NCBI RefSeq assembly: GCF_963966145.1
Contig: NC_091053.1
Location: forward strand, 11,780,001-11,844,000
DNA from: Tenebrio molitor
Taxonomy: Eukaryota; Arthropoda; Insecta; Coleoptera; Tenebrionidae
Length of the DNA stretch: 64,000 bases
Reading direction: 5' to 3'
Under the pieces are notes generated by a model. The model searched no databases. It was not told the origin of the DNA and saw only the letters and a list, made by a program, of their open reading frames with translations. Of the stretch, positions 36,367 through 47,230 are shown one piece after another. Position 1 is the first letter of the stretch, and every line of letters begins with the position of its first letter. The translations under genes were made by a program, and so were the position numbers.

Positions 36367-36700
36367 TGAAAAACAACCACAATGCAATGTACTGTACGAC
36401 AGTCAAAAATGTTTTTTCGGAAGATATTGAAAATATTTACAGGAGAGAGTGTGAAATGTTTTGGGTGTGGTTTCAACCATTTTAAAAAACAACCACAAGT
36501 GCTGTGGACTGTACGACTCTCAAAACTTACCTTGTCGAAAGCTATCGAAAAGAGAGAGTGGGAATTACTTTGGGTGGCGCTTCGACAATTTGAAAAACAA
36601 CCACAAGCGCAGTGGACTGTACGACTGTCAAAAACGATTTTGTTGAAAGATATTGAAAATGTTTAACGGACAGCGAGTGTGAATTGTTTTGGGTGGCGCT
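36367..36700. repeat. Tandem repeat, three units of 109-114 bp
   Basis: GAAAAACAACCACAA begins units near 36367, 36481 and 36590. Each unit holds GGACTGTACGACTGTCAAAA and a GAGAGTGTGAATTGTTTTGG-like end. A 94-codon plus frame runs through it, but the repeat periods differ in phase, so coding is doubtful. Confidence 0.85.
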
Positions 36701-37379
36701 GGCCACCCACACCTGCCACGCATAATTAGCGTCGGGGGCGGCGGCGGCGGTGTTAACAGCGTTGATAAACAGCCCCAACGGCACATTTCTCCAGGGACGT
36801 ACCGTCGGTAATTAAAACCCCGTACGGCCTGGCGGTGTAATTATGCGTCTGACGATTTAAAAGTATAATCCCGAATCGTTGGTGAGATAAGGAACGGTGT
36901 TCGAAATAAATTACGAGTGTCCGTTTATGAGACCAATAATTAGGGTTTTTGTGATAAGGGAGAGTGTAGGACGGCGATTTCGTTCGGGGCACATTAATAA
37001 CTTGACGCCCTTAATGCGACCCGACTACAGTACAAATTTCAGTAAACGAAAAAGTAGATAAGATCTTTGGATATTTCGTGATCCGTGAGGCTCGATTCGT
37101 TGTTGGTCTGCATAAATGCATGATTTATGCGGAGGAAATTCGGTCGTATTTGTTGGGGGCATAAGGGTCTGGAGGCTAATCGACCATCGTAATCGTATGC
37201 CACGCAAGTCGAAGCAATTACACTTAATTTCTGGTGGTGGTTTGTAAACTGCACACTTTAACGTCGAATCGTAGTGCAGATGTAGAATTTCGTGATTGTA
37301 GACTTTTACTCAGAGTGGAAAATTTTTCCAGAAATTATAACCAAATCTAACGTGGGGTACCTACACAAGGTTTCGTTAC

Positions 37380-39850
37380 TAGACCACTTTTCTTCTTTTT
37401 AATTTTATAAAGACTTTCATTTTGATTAAAAATACACTATTACCATAACTTTGAAGTCTACCTTATGCTCCATCACAACACTGAATATAGATAGCGAGGC
37501 AGTTTTATCTTCGATTTTTGTTAAACGTGTTCCGAAAATTTTACACAATTGTTGAAAAAGTGTTCACGATCAAAATTAAACCAACATTTTGAGGTTAGGT
37601 TGCACCACAATATTGAATGCGAAGTTTTCTTCCTTGTTTGTCAAACATGCAACAAAACTCTTCCAGAGTTATTGGAACAGTAGAATAAAAATTAGACTAG
37701 TCTCGAAGCTTTAGACTGATTAAAAGATTTGAACATTTGGAGGTTATGTTCAAAATTGCATCACAATACAATACATTAAATAACTCCTTTAAAGTGTTTT
37801 CCCTTGATTTTGGTGAAACATGCTTTAAATCTCTTTGTGAATCGCTGTACTCACTTGTGATTTTAACTTACCAACTAATGGAAAGAAATTATGATTTCTA
37901 ATTGTTTTTTTGTTAGTTTTAAATAATGAAAACATGACCTAAAATATAAAAAAGTGTTTTTAAGGAAACAAAGAAGCAAGTGATTGATGAAAACGTCTGT
38001 TTTGGTGGTTTTTCAATGCTCATCATAGGTAAGGTTCTATTTTGACAGCAACTGAGAGCGTCGACTCACATCTTATTTTTTTTTATAAGTATGTAATATC
38101 ATTTTTAAATAAATAAACGATTACTTTTGTTGTGTTAATTTATTTTTTAATGCATCATTGTCATCACTATTGATTAACCCTATTTTATGTTGCTTCACAA
38201 CACTCTTTTTCAAGCATTTTTTTCATTTTGGTTGATTCTTATCAAAGGGGCTCTTAAAATTTTTCAGACTTGGTGGAAAAGTATTAAGAATGAAAATCAA
38301 ACCAGGGCTTACACGCTTTAAGTTGTCTGAAGAGGCAGAAAATTTTGAGGTTATGTTGCATCTCTACATTATTGAATACCCCTGGGAAGTGTTTTTCCTT
38401 TGATGTTTGTCATTCAAGATTTAGAACTTTTTCAGAGATGCTAAAACATTACTCAAAATAAAAATTTAATCACCTTCCAAAGTTTTAAATTAGTTTAAAG
38501 ATTAGAAAAATTTAAAATTATATTCGAAACTGCATCGCATCGTTAAATACTGCACCTCAAAGGAATTTATAAATTGCTGGTTGCAAAAATAACAGAAACT
38601 GTCAGAAAAAATTGACACATTTTTACAATTTTTTCAAAGTGTGAAGTGATCTCTTACGAGAGATAGGTTAGAATTATGGTCAAAATTCAATGACATTTTT
38701 AAAAATTATTTGATAGTAATTGTCAAATAGACAACTACCTAATGGAAAAACCAAATATACATTAGGAAAATTGAAAATTTTCATTTCCCGTTTTTTTTTG
38801 CAACTGTACTCACTAAATAAACGAAATAAATTCTTTTTTTGACTCTTAATAAGTGTATTTAACAAAAGAAAGAGATAGACCATTGAGGAAAATGACTGTT
38901 TTTGGGGGTTCCTAAATGGGGGCTTTTATACGTTTTTAATTGTACGAAAGATCAGAGAATTTCTTCTTCCCAAAAGTGAATACTCTTCTCAAGCATTTTT
39001 TTCTTGATATTTAGCAAACGCGGTCTAAAACTCTTTAGAAGTTGCTGAAACAGTATCTACTCAAAATAAAACGTAAATCACCTTTCGAAGCTTTACGTTG
39101 ATTGAAACCTTTGAAAATTTTGAGGTTATGTTCAATATCAAAACATTAAATACTCCTGGGAAGTATTCTTTCGTATATTTTTGTCAAATACGATCTAAAA
39201 AAAGGTGCCACCTCGTTTTTTGACTCATTAACTAATGAAAAAAATGTCTATGATTTCTATACTTGGACCAACCAACAGATATAGTAATAAAACCGCCCCC
39301 TAGTGCCCGCGTATTTTAAATAGCAGCTTTCAATTGGCTTATTCAAAACGTGCGCAAATTTTCGAAAGCCTGATGTACATCCACAAAAATTACTTGACGG
39401 CATCCGGCATCTCATTCGCTTTAACCTCGCTTCCGGAGTTTGACCACGTGTTTACGTTTGTTTGTTTTCCTTGGCGTTTTTCGATTTGTATTACAAAATA
39501 GTTTTTTTTTCAAGACTTTTGTTTCTGTATTAGTGTATTTGAATGACAAATGGCAAAGAACCTGCTTCATTGTGAAACAGGCTTCGGCGTACATCGTTCT
39601 ACGCAACTAGGCCACATCCCCTTTTTTTTATTACTATATCTGTTGGTTGGCCCAAGTATAATTAATTAATTACATATGTATTATTCATTTGGACCTTCAT
39701 ATACCTAATGAAAATACTTCTTACACTAGAAGATAAATGTATTTAACAAATCAAAAAAGAAACTATGGAGAAAAACGTATTTTGCCAGTTTCTATATGTT
39801 TTTTAGGTTAGGTTGCCGTAGTGACATAACCTAAAAATCGCAACGTGTTT
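37380..39850. repeat. Long diverged repeat, block A (about three units)
   Basis: Recurring landmarks in order are GAGGTTATGTT, TTGATTTTTGTCAAACATG, CTCTTTCAGAGTTGCTGAA, CTCAAAATAAAAATTAAACC, TGATTTCTAATT, AAAACGTCTGTTTTGGTGG and GGTTAGGTT. The marker GAAAAACGTCTGTTTTGG-like stretch lies near 37990, 38884 and 39768. The third unit is interrupted by the element at 39262-39656. The same unit forms block B at 45.3-47.2 kb. Confidence 0.8.
39262..39656. mobile_element. TA-flanked inverted-repeat element, 395 bp
   Basis: Ends CTTGGACCAACCAACAGATA and its inverse (CTTGGGCCAACCAACAGATA), flanked by TA. It has no CAGGGTG, so this is a separate family. It is inserted in repeat block A. Confidence 0.85.
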
Positions 39851-42800
39851 ATTTTTTTAAATTAATACATTTCATTATTACCATCAACTATTAACTCCAC
39901 CTCGGACGCGATCATAATTTTTTACTTTTAATACAGTGGTTATTAACCTTTTATGTAACCAGATCGCTCAAGCTAATGCGGTTCGCAATTAACTGCGCCA
40001 TATTTATTTAGTTAGGAAGTCGTTTAATGAAACACGCACATTTTTCCAGATCCGACGATATTACAGCTCACAAACCATCCAGAGAATAATTAATTAAGTC
40101 ATTTACCTAACTGTGACTAATTTTATATTGCGCAAAATGAATAATGGAGAGTAATATGTCATTGTGCAAACCATAATGCTGCCATTACACCGTCTCCATT
40201 GTCTCTAGTCAAAAGTGGCTCCGATTCTAAACGTTAATGGCGAAATCGCGGCCGGATATGAGATTTTAGTTTTATAATAATTATCCAAAGCACTTCCGGT
40301 TTCTGATTCGAAAAGTACACCGATTTTATGGGGAAGCCACTAACTGGAACCATTATTTAACCAAGGGCGAACTCTTCCAACGAGTAAATTGCGGAATTGA
40401 TGTGTTTTATTAATTTGTCGGTAGACACTAATTAGGTAGATTTATCATGTGAGGCCAATGGACACAGTGCACGCTTCGGTAGCGGCGCTACCGAAACGCA
40501 AGCGTTCAGCAAAATTCAGAAAATTTTCAAAATATGTACAAAAATGATTAATACACCTTTGTACTGTTCCGAACTTAACCCTATAGAGTTCTCGTGGAGA
40601 CTGTACATCCCTCTCTAACACTATCGTTCCGTGAAATGTTTCGTCGTAAGTTTAAGACTTCCAAGAACTCTTCAAATAATTTCAATTTGTTCTGTCCTTT
40701 GTGAGCGCGAGGATGCGGTTAGGCTCCGGTGCGCCTACAACAACAGTGACCATTTAGCCACCGAAAATAATAAATTCGCCCGTTTCTAGCTCGTTATGCG
40801 GCACAAAAGCACTTTTATACAATTTCCTGCAGACAATGCCGGCAGGATCGGACACGACGAACAATTACCGTCGGTCGTGCTTTCCCCGCTTTTTTTCCTT
40901 TTAGTCCTTCGGGGCAAAAATCGCGATAAATCCCGGCTGCAATGCAGCAGGAACCGGCGCGAACGCAGCAGCAGGAAACGAACGAAGATATAAACATCAA
41001 CCGATTTGGGTTGGGTTTATGCAACGCGAAACCGCGCACCACTTTCGGGATATTTATGCCGCCCCCTATATCTATTATTTGCGAAACATTATGGCCGTTG
41101 TTGGGGTAATTACTGTTTGAATTGGAGGTGTCGGGCTCTGGGGGTGGGCTCCGCGGTGAATTACGACGTGCAAATGCAAATCCGCCGCCTTGATTAGCTA
41201 ATCTTTCGATGAATATCTGCTGGATGCGGCGGGAGAGGGGGAGAGTGACGGGTGGCGGGTTCGGCGGCGGTAACGTTATAAATTGGGAGATTTTTACGAG
41301 GTTAAAAGAAATAAAAATAATGATGATGATTGTGATAAGAGAAAATCTGGGCCGAAAGAAATTAATGACAATTAGTAATAATAACAATATTTTTAGAATC
41401 TGTTGCAATTAGAGATTCCCAAAATGGTATTAGATGAAGGTGGTCGTTTTAATAAACAAATCTCTCCACTCACTCTTCGGACGGACTCCTTTCCAACGCC
41501 CCTGAATTTTTTGTCCCCTAATTACAGGTCGAACCTCTGCCCCCGAGCCGTCCGCCGTAATTCGTTCTTCAAACAATGATCAAGCATAAAGATTAGAATA
41601 TTGGTTTTCAACAAGAACACCAATTTACTAAAGCGCTTTTTAATTTACCTAAATCAATAATAAGGGTGCCGAAAAAATGGTATCCGAAAAGTGCCAATTC
41701 ACGTTGGCAAACGGCCGCCGCCGGAACCGACAGATTAGTGTTGTTTTTGGCGAATCTCGGGCCGCAAAACACGTTGCTTCGCCTTAATTGGGGTTTTTCT
41801 CGGGGGCTGTTCCGGGGAACGTGTCGACGCCGGCCGGGTGCACACACTTTCGCCCGGCCAGACGGGGTGTTATTATAAGGAGATTAGCGTGGAAAGTGAC
41901 AGTCATATCGTAATAGGGTGGGCGTAACGTGCTTGTATTTAATCAAGTTCGCCGCGGAGGGTTGCAGGGAGGGGTGACGCTGCCCTCTGGAAACACCGAT
42001 TCGTCTGCTTCACACGGACCCCAAATGAAGTGGGGATTACTTTTGGGGACGACTCCCGACAAGGTTCAATTTTCAATTTTCAAAATCAAATTTAAATTTA
42101 TCCTTCAAGTTGGTCATCCGTCCAAGTGTTGGTCGCGGCCAGCAGCGCTTACCTTCTCTGATCATCACAACTGGTGCTTTGCAAGTGACAAAACCGTCAC
42201 CTTCCTTGTTATTTTTTCTGCAATTCAAATTTAACATTTTCTTTTGCAAAAGCGTCCGATTGTGGTGGTAGACATGAGAAGTACCGGCTATAACTGTCCC
42301 CCGTGCAACCATTAGTCCCGTTTTGATTTATGTGTAGTATATTTGGGGCGCAATCCACTTGAAGCGGTGCTTCGGGAAAGGGTGCACAATGGGGTGCAAC
42401 GGTTCCCGCAAAGTGCCAGTTAATAATGGTTGCGTGTCCCGGCTCCCGGATTGTATGTACAAGATGTTCACGTTGCGGTTTTGCCGTAATTAACTGCGGG
42501 AGCGACTACAATAGACGGCAGGAACCTCCACACGAATTCTACCGAACGTTTCTAGTTGTGATTTCAATAATTGGACGACGTTCCGCACCGACGGATTCAG
42601 ATGCAGCGCATTAATTCGATCTGTTGTTATCGATTGGGTCGATGATGCAAAAATGAGCAGGTACCGCGGAGATTTGAGCGGCATCAGCTCGGGCCGGGGA
42701 GGCGGCCGTAATTGCGATGCAACTGGAGGAAGATGTGGTTTGGGTGGGTTGTCGGGAAAGCAAGATTCGTGCAAAGCATGACGTGACGCTTTCTCTGGGG

Positions 42801-43790
42801 TCGGATGCCACCCGAGAAAGTTTTAGAACCGCGGGTTCGCCACTTTTAAACCGACCAGACTGTAGAACCGATAAGGAACGATTTAACAAGGCACACTCGC
42901 TCCGATAAACCCAAACAAGTTTGCCTAATTATTCAGTGTCGCCAACGTCTGGCAAGAAAAACCGAATAAGAAATGGCGTGTCTCGCGGCCATAGAGTCCT
43001 TGTGGCGCAGCGTGGCGCAATTGAAAGCCGCCGTCGGAAGTGTTTAAGACCGGCCTTATCTCTGATAAATAATGTATGTTAAACTACCCTTAAGTGCTGG
43101 CAAATTGTTCCTAGAACCTCGGACCTGTTCGCCGACACCATGCGAGCTCTAATTTATTCACGAAAGAGGTAGCACGCGTCACTCTACACCGACTCTCGCC
43201 AAGCTTACGTCACAGTGGCTCACTCTCTGTCACTCGCCGGACTCGACCCCAACTCTCATCTTCCCATCGACACAACCTATACCTTCTCGCTCATGATTCT
43301 CTCAACACTTTGTATATTGTGTGTGTCGTGGCTTTTTTACGACCAGCTTTTAATGGATTAAGTCCACGAGTTTAATTTACGTGATTCGTGGAAGTGGAAG
43401 TCTTCATCGGGCCCAACTATCTGAATCAGATTTAATGGCACCAATTTTTCTTAAGTAAGCAAACTGTTTTTTCTGTCGGAAATGGAGTGCTGTTAATTTT
43501 GTTGGATGGAAACACTGTTAAGGTGGAATGTGTGAATGGTCGGTGCTGTTTAAAAATAGGAAATCGTGTTTTCTTATCGTTTATGTGGAGTATTTCGTGT
43601 ACAAGAAATTATTGCTCGTATATTACTGTTTAGCCATTATCGAAACAATCAAAATGTTACATTTGTAGAGAATTGTTTCGTTTGAATAAAAATTCGGAAA
43701 GCAAATTTTGTTTCCATCAATTCTGGCAATAAAAAAATATCTAACATAAAAATATAAATACAAAAATAAATAAATATATTATATACAGGG
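39851..43790. other. Bar intron, GC-rich block (candidate regulatory DNA)
   Basis: From about 40.4 to 43.2 kb the GC content is clearly higher than the surroundings and few repeats are seen. A 197-codon minus frame (40815-41408) has a hydrophobic start and Pro-rich middle but no recognisable domain and no clear splice context. I regard it as chance. Enhancers are plausible in such an intron; none can be proven from one sequence. Confidence 0.4.
40475..40495. repeat. Perfect 10-bp dyad TTCGGTAGCG-G-CGCTACCGAA
   Basis: Two exact 10-bp arms around a single G, at the left edge of the GC-rich intron block. It could be a protein-binding dyad or a hairpin remnant. Confidence 0.75.
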
Positions 43791-43795
43791 TGCTT

Positions 43796-44282
43796 TTGAA
43801 ATAAGTTTGGAAAAAAAAACGATAATTGGTGATGCTGAGAAGAAGCCATTGACAAAAAAAGTTTCTTATAAAAGTTTTTTCGTTTTCGAGATACAAATGA
43901 TTGAAAATTTGGTCAAAATTGCTAGTACGCTGCTGATTTAAAGGTGATTACCTGATTATCTTGGTAGTTTACCAACAATAATAATAATCAAAGGTGCCCG
44001 TCAGTCACAAACGTAACATTACTCCTCTCGATCATTTCCATAGAAACATTTACAAAGCAGTGTGCTTGCACCTACGACTTTATTGTGGAGTTGATGTAAC
44101 AATGGTTGCTAATGAAGTGAACAAATTCACACAAATTTTCCCTATTCATAGGCGTTGAAAATACAAGGATATAGGGTAATTTCCATACTTTTGATTTCAC
44201 CTCCAAAAGTCATTTACGCAGAATTATTTTGTGCCAAGGATACTCCACATTTTTTTTCCAAACTTATTTCAGAATCACCCTG
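43796..44282. mobile_element. TA-flanked MITE, 487 bp
   Basis: Left CAGGGTGCTTTTGAAATAAG, right the inverse of CAGGGTGATTCTGAAATAAG, next to TA. Both ends continue into GTTTGGAAAAAAAA. No coding content recognised. Confidence 0.88.
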
Positions 44283-45020
44283 TATTTATAAAATTACAGA
44301 TGTTTAAAAGGGCCCCGCGAAATACTCCTATTTCATGTGACTTACCGATCTGGCGATATCTTAGTAAAAAGAGATTTTTTGTAAATTTAATTACCTACTC
44401 CATTTAAAAACTAAACATACTGAGTCTGTTGGTTAAAATTATGTGTTACCTACCTAAAGTATTCACGAAACTAATTGATGATCTGCTATATTACGCTTAA
44501 TTACTTAATTTACAACCGGTAGAATATTAATTGGTATAATTATACAGTTATGATTTAATTTATTGACGAATTAAGTTATTGATTATTATAATTTATCAGA
44601 GTTCTTCCAAAATGAATGAAACCCTTAGAGTTGCATTTATTATTTTACTCCCAGTTGTTACATCCAGGACAGCAGTTTTCAAGCAACTATGTACCTATCT
44701 GTTAAGCCTGATGTGGCGCCTCGCCGAAGGATAATACCCCCTCGGTCTAATTTGCGTATAAAACTAATCAATTCGGCGTCATTACCAATTAAAATTGATC
44801 GATCTAATTACAAGTAATGAATGTGTAGCCGCGTCCGTACACAATGTACGAACCGAACGAAAACAACTTCTGTATAATTCAGGCGTTTCTTGCACGACCA
44901 CATAAAAGCCCGACACGAACCCCATTAATCCACGCCATCTTCATATAAAGATTGTATTGTTTATTCGGTTGCACTGTTGCAATTTCGGATGAGGGAACCG
45001 TCCCTGTCGTTAATCATCGA
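44283..45020. other. Bar intron next to the homeobox exon, no repeat recognised
   Basis: Starts AT-rich and becomes more mixed towards the donor site of the homeobox exon. Confidence 0.5.
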
Positions 45021-45026
45021 ACTCAC

Positions 45027-45246
45027 CTCCTGTTCTGGTACCACGTCTTCACTTGGGTGTCGGTGAGGCTGAGTTTCGCCGCCAGTTCCATCCTGTCCTG
45101 GACGCTGAGGTATTTCTGTCTTTCGAAGCTCTTCTCTAACGTCTGCAGTTGGAGATCGGTGAACGCCGTTCGGGCTTTTCTTTGTTTTTTGTTTATTGCA
45201 CCGTTTGAACTCTTCGACGAGTTTATTGAATCTTCTCCCGTTTGAC
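45027..45246 (-). CDS. B-H1-like (BarH): Bar-class homeobox transcription factor, internal exon with homeodomain
   Basis: Seen: a 220-bp minus-strand exon between a TTGCAG acceptor and a GTGAGT donor (revcomp of 45021-45026). It reads as 2 nt, 72 full codons and 2 nt, and joins in frame with the exon at 32354. Residues 1-20 form a Ser/Asn-rich linker. The homeodomain begins near residue 21 with QRKARTAFTDLQLQTLEKSF and runs to WYQNRR. Tyr at homeodomain position 49 (WYQN rather than WFQN) is the Bar-class hallmark. Asn51 and the Arg5 arm, which contact DNA, are intact. The acceptor phase shows that at least one further exon lies upstream (higher coordinates). The long frame on the opposite strand here is a shadow of this exon. 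Confidence 0.96.
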
Positions 45247-45329
45247 CTGCAACATCAAATACATTTTAGTCGAGTGCTCCACGATCAAGGAAATGGAAAT
45301 GCGAAGAACTTTAAGTGATTCTCAGATGA

Positions 45330-47230
45330 AATCATTCACTGACAAGATAGAATAGAAAAAAACTGTTCTTAAATGATTTAAGTTGACCCAAAACGGGATT
45401 ACAATGTTTTAAGGTTATGTTATACCATAACACTATTGCTTCTGTAAAGCATTTATTTCTTCGATTTTTGTCACAAGTGTTGAAAAAAATTTCAGAAATG
45501 CTGAAAAAGTAGTCAAAATAAATATAAATCATATCAGCTTTTACACGTTTTAAATTGGCTGAATAATCAGAAAATTTTGAGGTTATGATGCTTCACAATC
45601 ACAACATTGAATACTCTTGTGAAGTGGTTTTTCTTTGATATTTGTCAAACACGTTCTAATACTCTTTCGACCTTGTTGAAACACTTCTCAAAATAAAAAC
45701 TAAACGACTTTTCAAAGTTTTACGTTGATTGGGTGATTACAAAATGTTGAGGTTATGTTCAGAACTACATCAAAATGTTAAATACACCTCGTGAAGTGTT
45801 TTTTCGTAAATTGTAGTCAAAGGTGCTCTAAAGCTTTTTATGAATTGTTGAAAAAGTAGCAACTTTGATTTTTAACTGACTAACAAATAAGAAATTACCG
45901 TGATTTCTAATTATTTTTCTGAACTTGTAAATAATGAAACTGCTAGTAACACTAGAAATAAAATGTATTTAACATAACAAAGAGGTAAACTATGGAGAAA
46001 AACGTCTGTTTTGGTAATTTATTGATGCTGGTTACAGACTAGGTTCGATTTTGACAGCAGTTGTCAGCGTAGACTCTAAACCTTCCATTTTTATAATTTT
46101 TTTAATAATAATTTCTTCAAATTAGTTTATGAATGCTCTCTTTTGTTATGTGTTTTTTATTAATGCATCAGTGTCATCACTAATAACTCTACTTTATGTT
46201 GCTCCACAACCCGCCTTTTGAACGATTTTTTCTTTGATTCTTGTCAAATTTTTCTGAAGATCTTCAAAAATTGTTCAAAAACTATTCACAATCAAAATGA
46301 AACCAGTTTTTATTCTTCTTAAATCGTCTGAAAGGAGATCTGAAAATTTTGAGGTTATGTTGCATCACAACATTAAATACCCCTGCGATGCATATTTTTC
46401 TTGATATTTGGTCAAACAAGGTATAAAACTCTTTCAGAGTTGCTGAAGCAATATTCGAAAAGAAAATTAAACCAGTTTTAAACGTTTGAACTCGGTTGAA
46501 AAATTAGAAAAATTTGAGGTTATGTTCAAAACTACACCACAACATTAAATATTCATAATTAAGTGTTTCTTCCTTGATTTTAGCCAAACATGTTCTGAAA
46601 TATGTTCATACGTAATTGCTGGGAAAAATACTCACTTCGATTTTTAACTTAGGTACAGTTGCGGCCGTTGAAAACTCAGACACTTTGACAACGCCAAACT
46701 TTTAGCTTTGTAAATGGTATTGAAAGTGACGTTTCTCAAAATGTCACTCAAACATTATCCACATTAATTTCTCTCGCAATGACTCTTATACTCACACCGT
46801 CCCTCAGTCTAACACATTTTTGCAAATCAGATAATTGCGGCATTTCAAAAGTTACGCCCGATTCTGACCTAATATGTCAAATACTGACACTGACTTTATA
46901 ATCCTTGATGAAAATCCTGTTTACGCTAATCAAATTTCGGAATTTATCCAGAGTGTTTAAATCTTTCCTGTCTGAGATTTCAACGGCCGCAACTGTACAT
47001 ACTAATTAATGAAAATCAAAAATTGCTATGACTTCTCTTTAGACTTTTAAATGGTGTAAACACAACTTGCTCTAGAAAGAAAGTATATTTAATAAAACAA
47101 AGAGGTAAACTACATATTTAGAAAAACGTATGTTTCGGTGGTTTCAAGATGCTCATATTAGGTTAGGTTTGACTTTGACAGCAGGTGCCATTGTAGACAA
47201 CATAACCACAAAGTTTGAAATTTTGCTTAT
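45330..47230. repeat. Long diverged repeat, block B (about two units)
   Basis: Same ordered landmarks as block A. The marker stretch lies near 45993 and 47118. GGTTCGATTTTGACAGCAGT near 46040 matches GGTTCTATTTTGACAGCAAC near 38032. The second unit is interrupted by the element at 46656-46995. Confidence 0.8.
46656..46995. mobile_element. TA-flanked inverted-repeat element, 340 bp (CAGTTGCGGCCG ends)
   Basis: CAGTTGCGGCCGTTGAAAAC and the inverse of CAGTTGCGGCCGTTGAAATC, flanked by TA. Further arm match CTCAGACA. Only one copy is in the window. It is inserted in repeat block B. Confidence 0.88.

Larger units (their letters stand above)
32355..45026 (-). other. 12,672-bp intron of the Bar gene, splitting homeodomain codon 53
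   Basis: Seen: donor GTGAGT at 45026-45021 and acceptor CAG at 32357-32355. The join makes an Arg codon (AG|G) and restores the expected QNRRTKWKRQT. The intron holds a 113-bp tandem array, repeat block A with a nested element, a GC-rich block and a CAGGGTG-ended element, each annotated separately. No other exon of either strand was recognised inside it. Confidence 0.88.

Noticed and set aside
40815..41408. 197-codon minus-strand open frame, the longest in the window, inside the Bar intron
   Set aside because: Hydrophobic start from an AAT-rich tract, then Pro-rich sequence from GC-rich DNA. No domain recognised and no splice or start context that supports a gene.
44952..45245. 97-codon plus-strand frame
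   Set aside because: Antisense shadow of the homeodomain exon.
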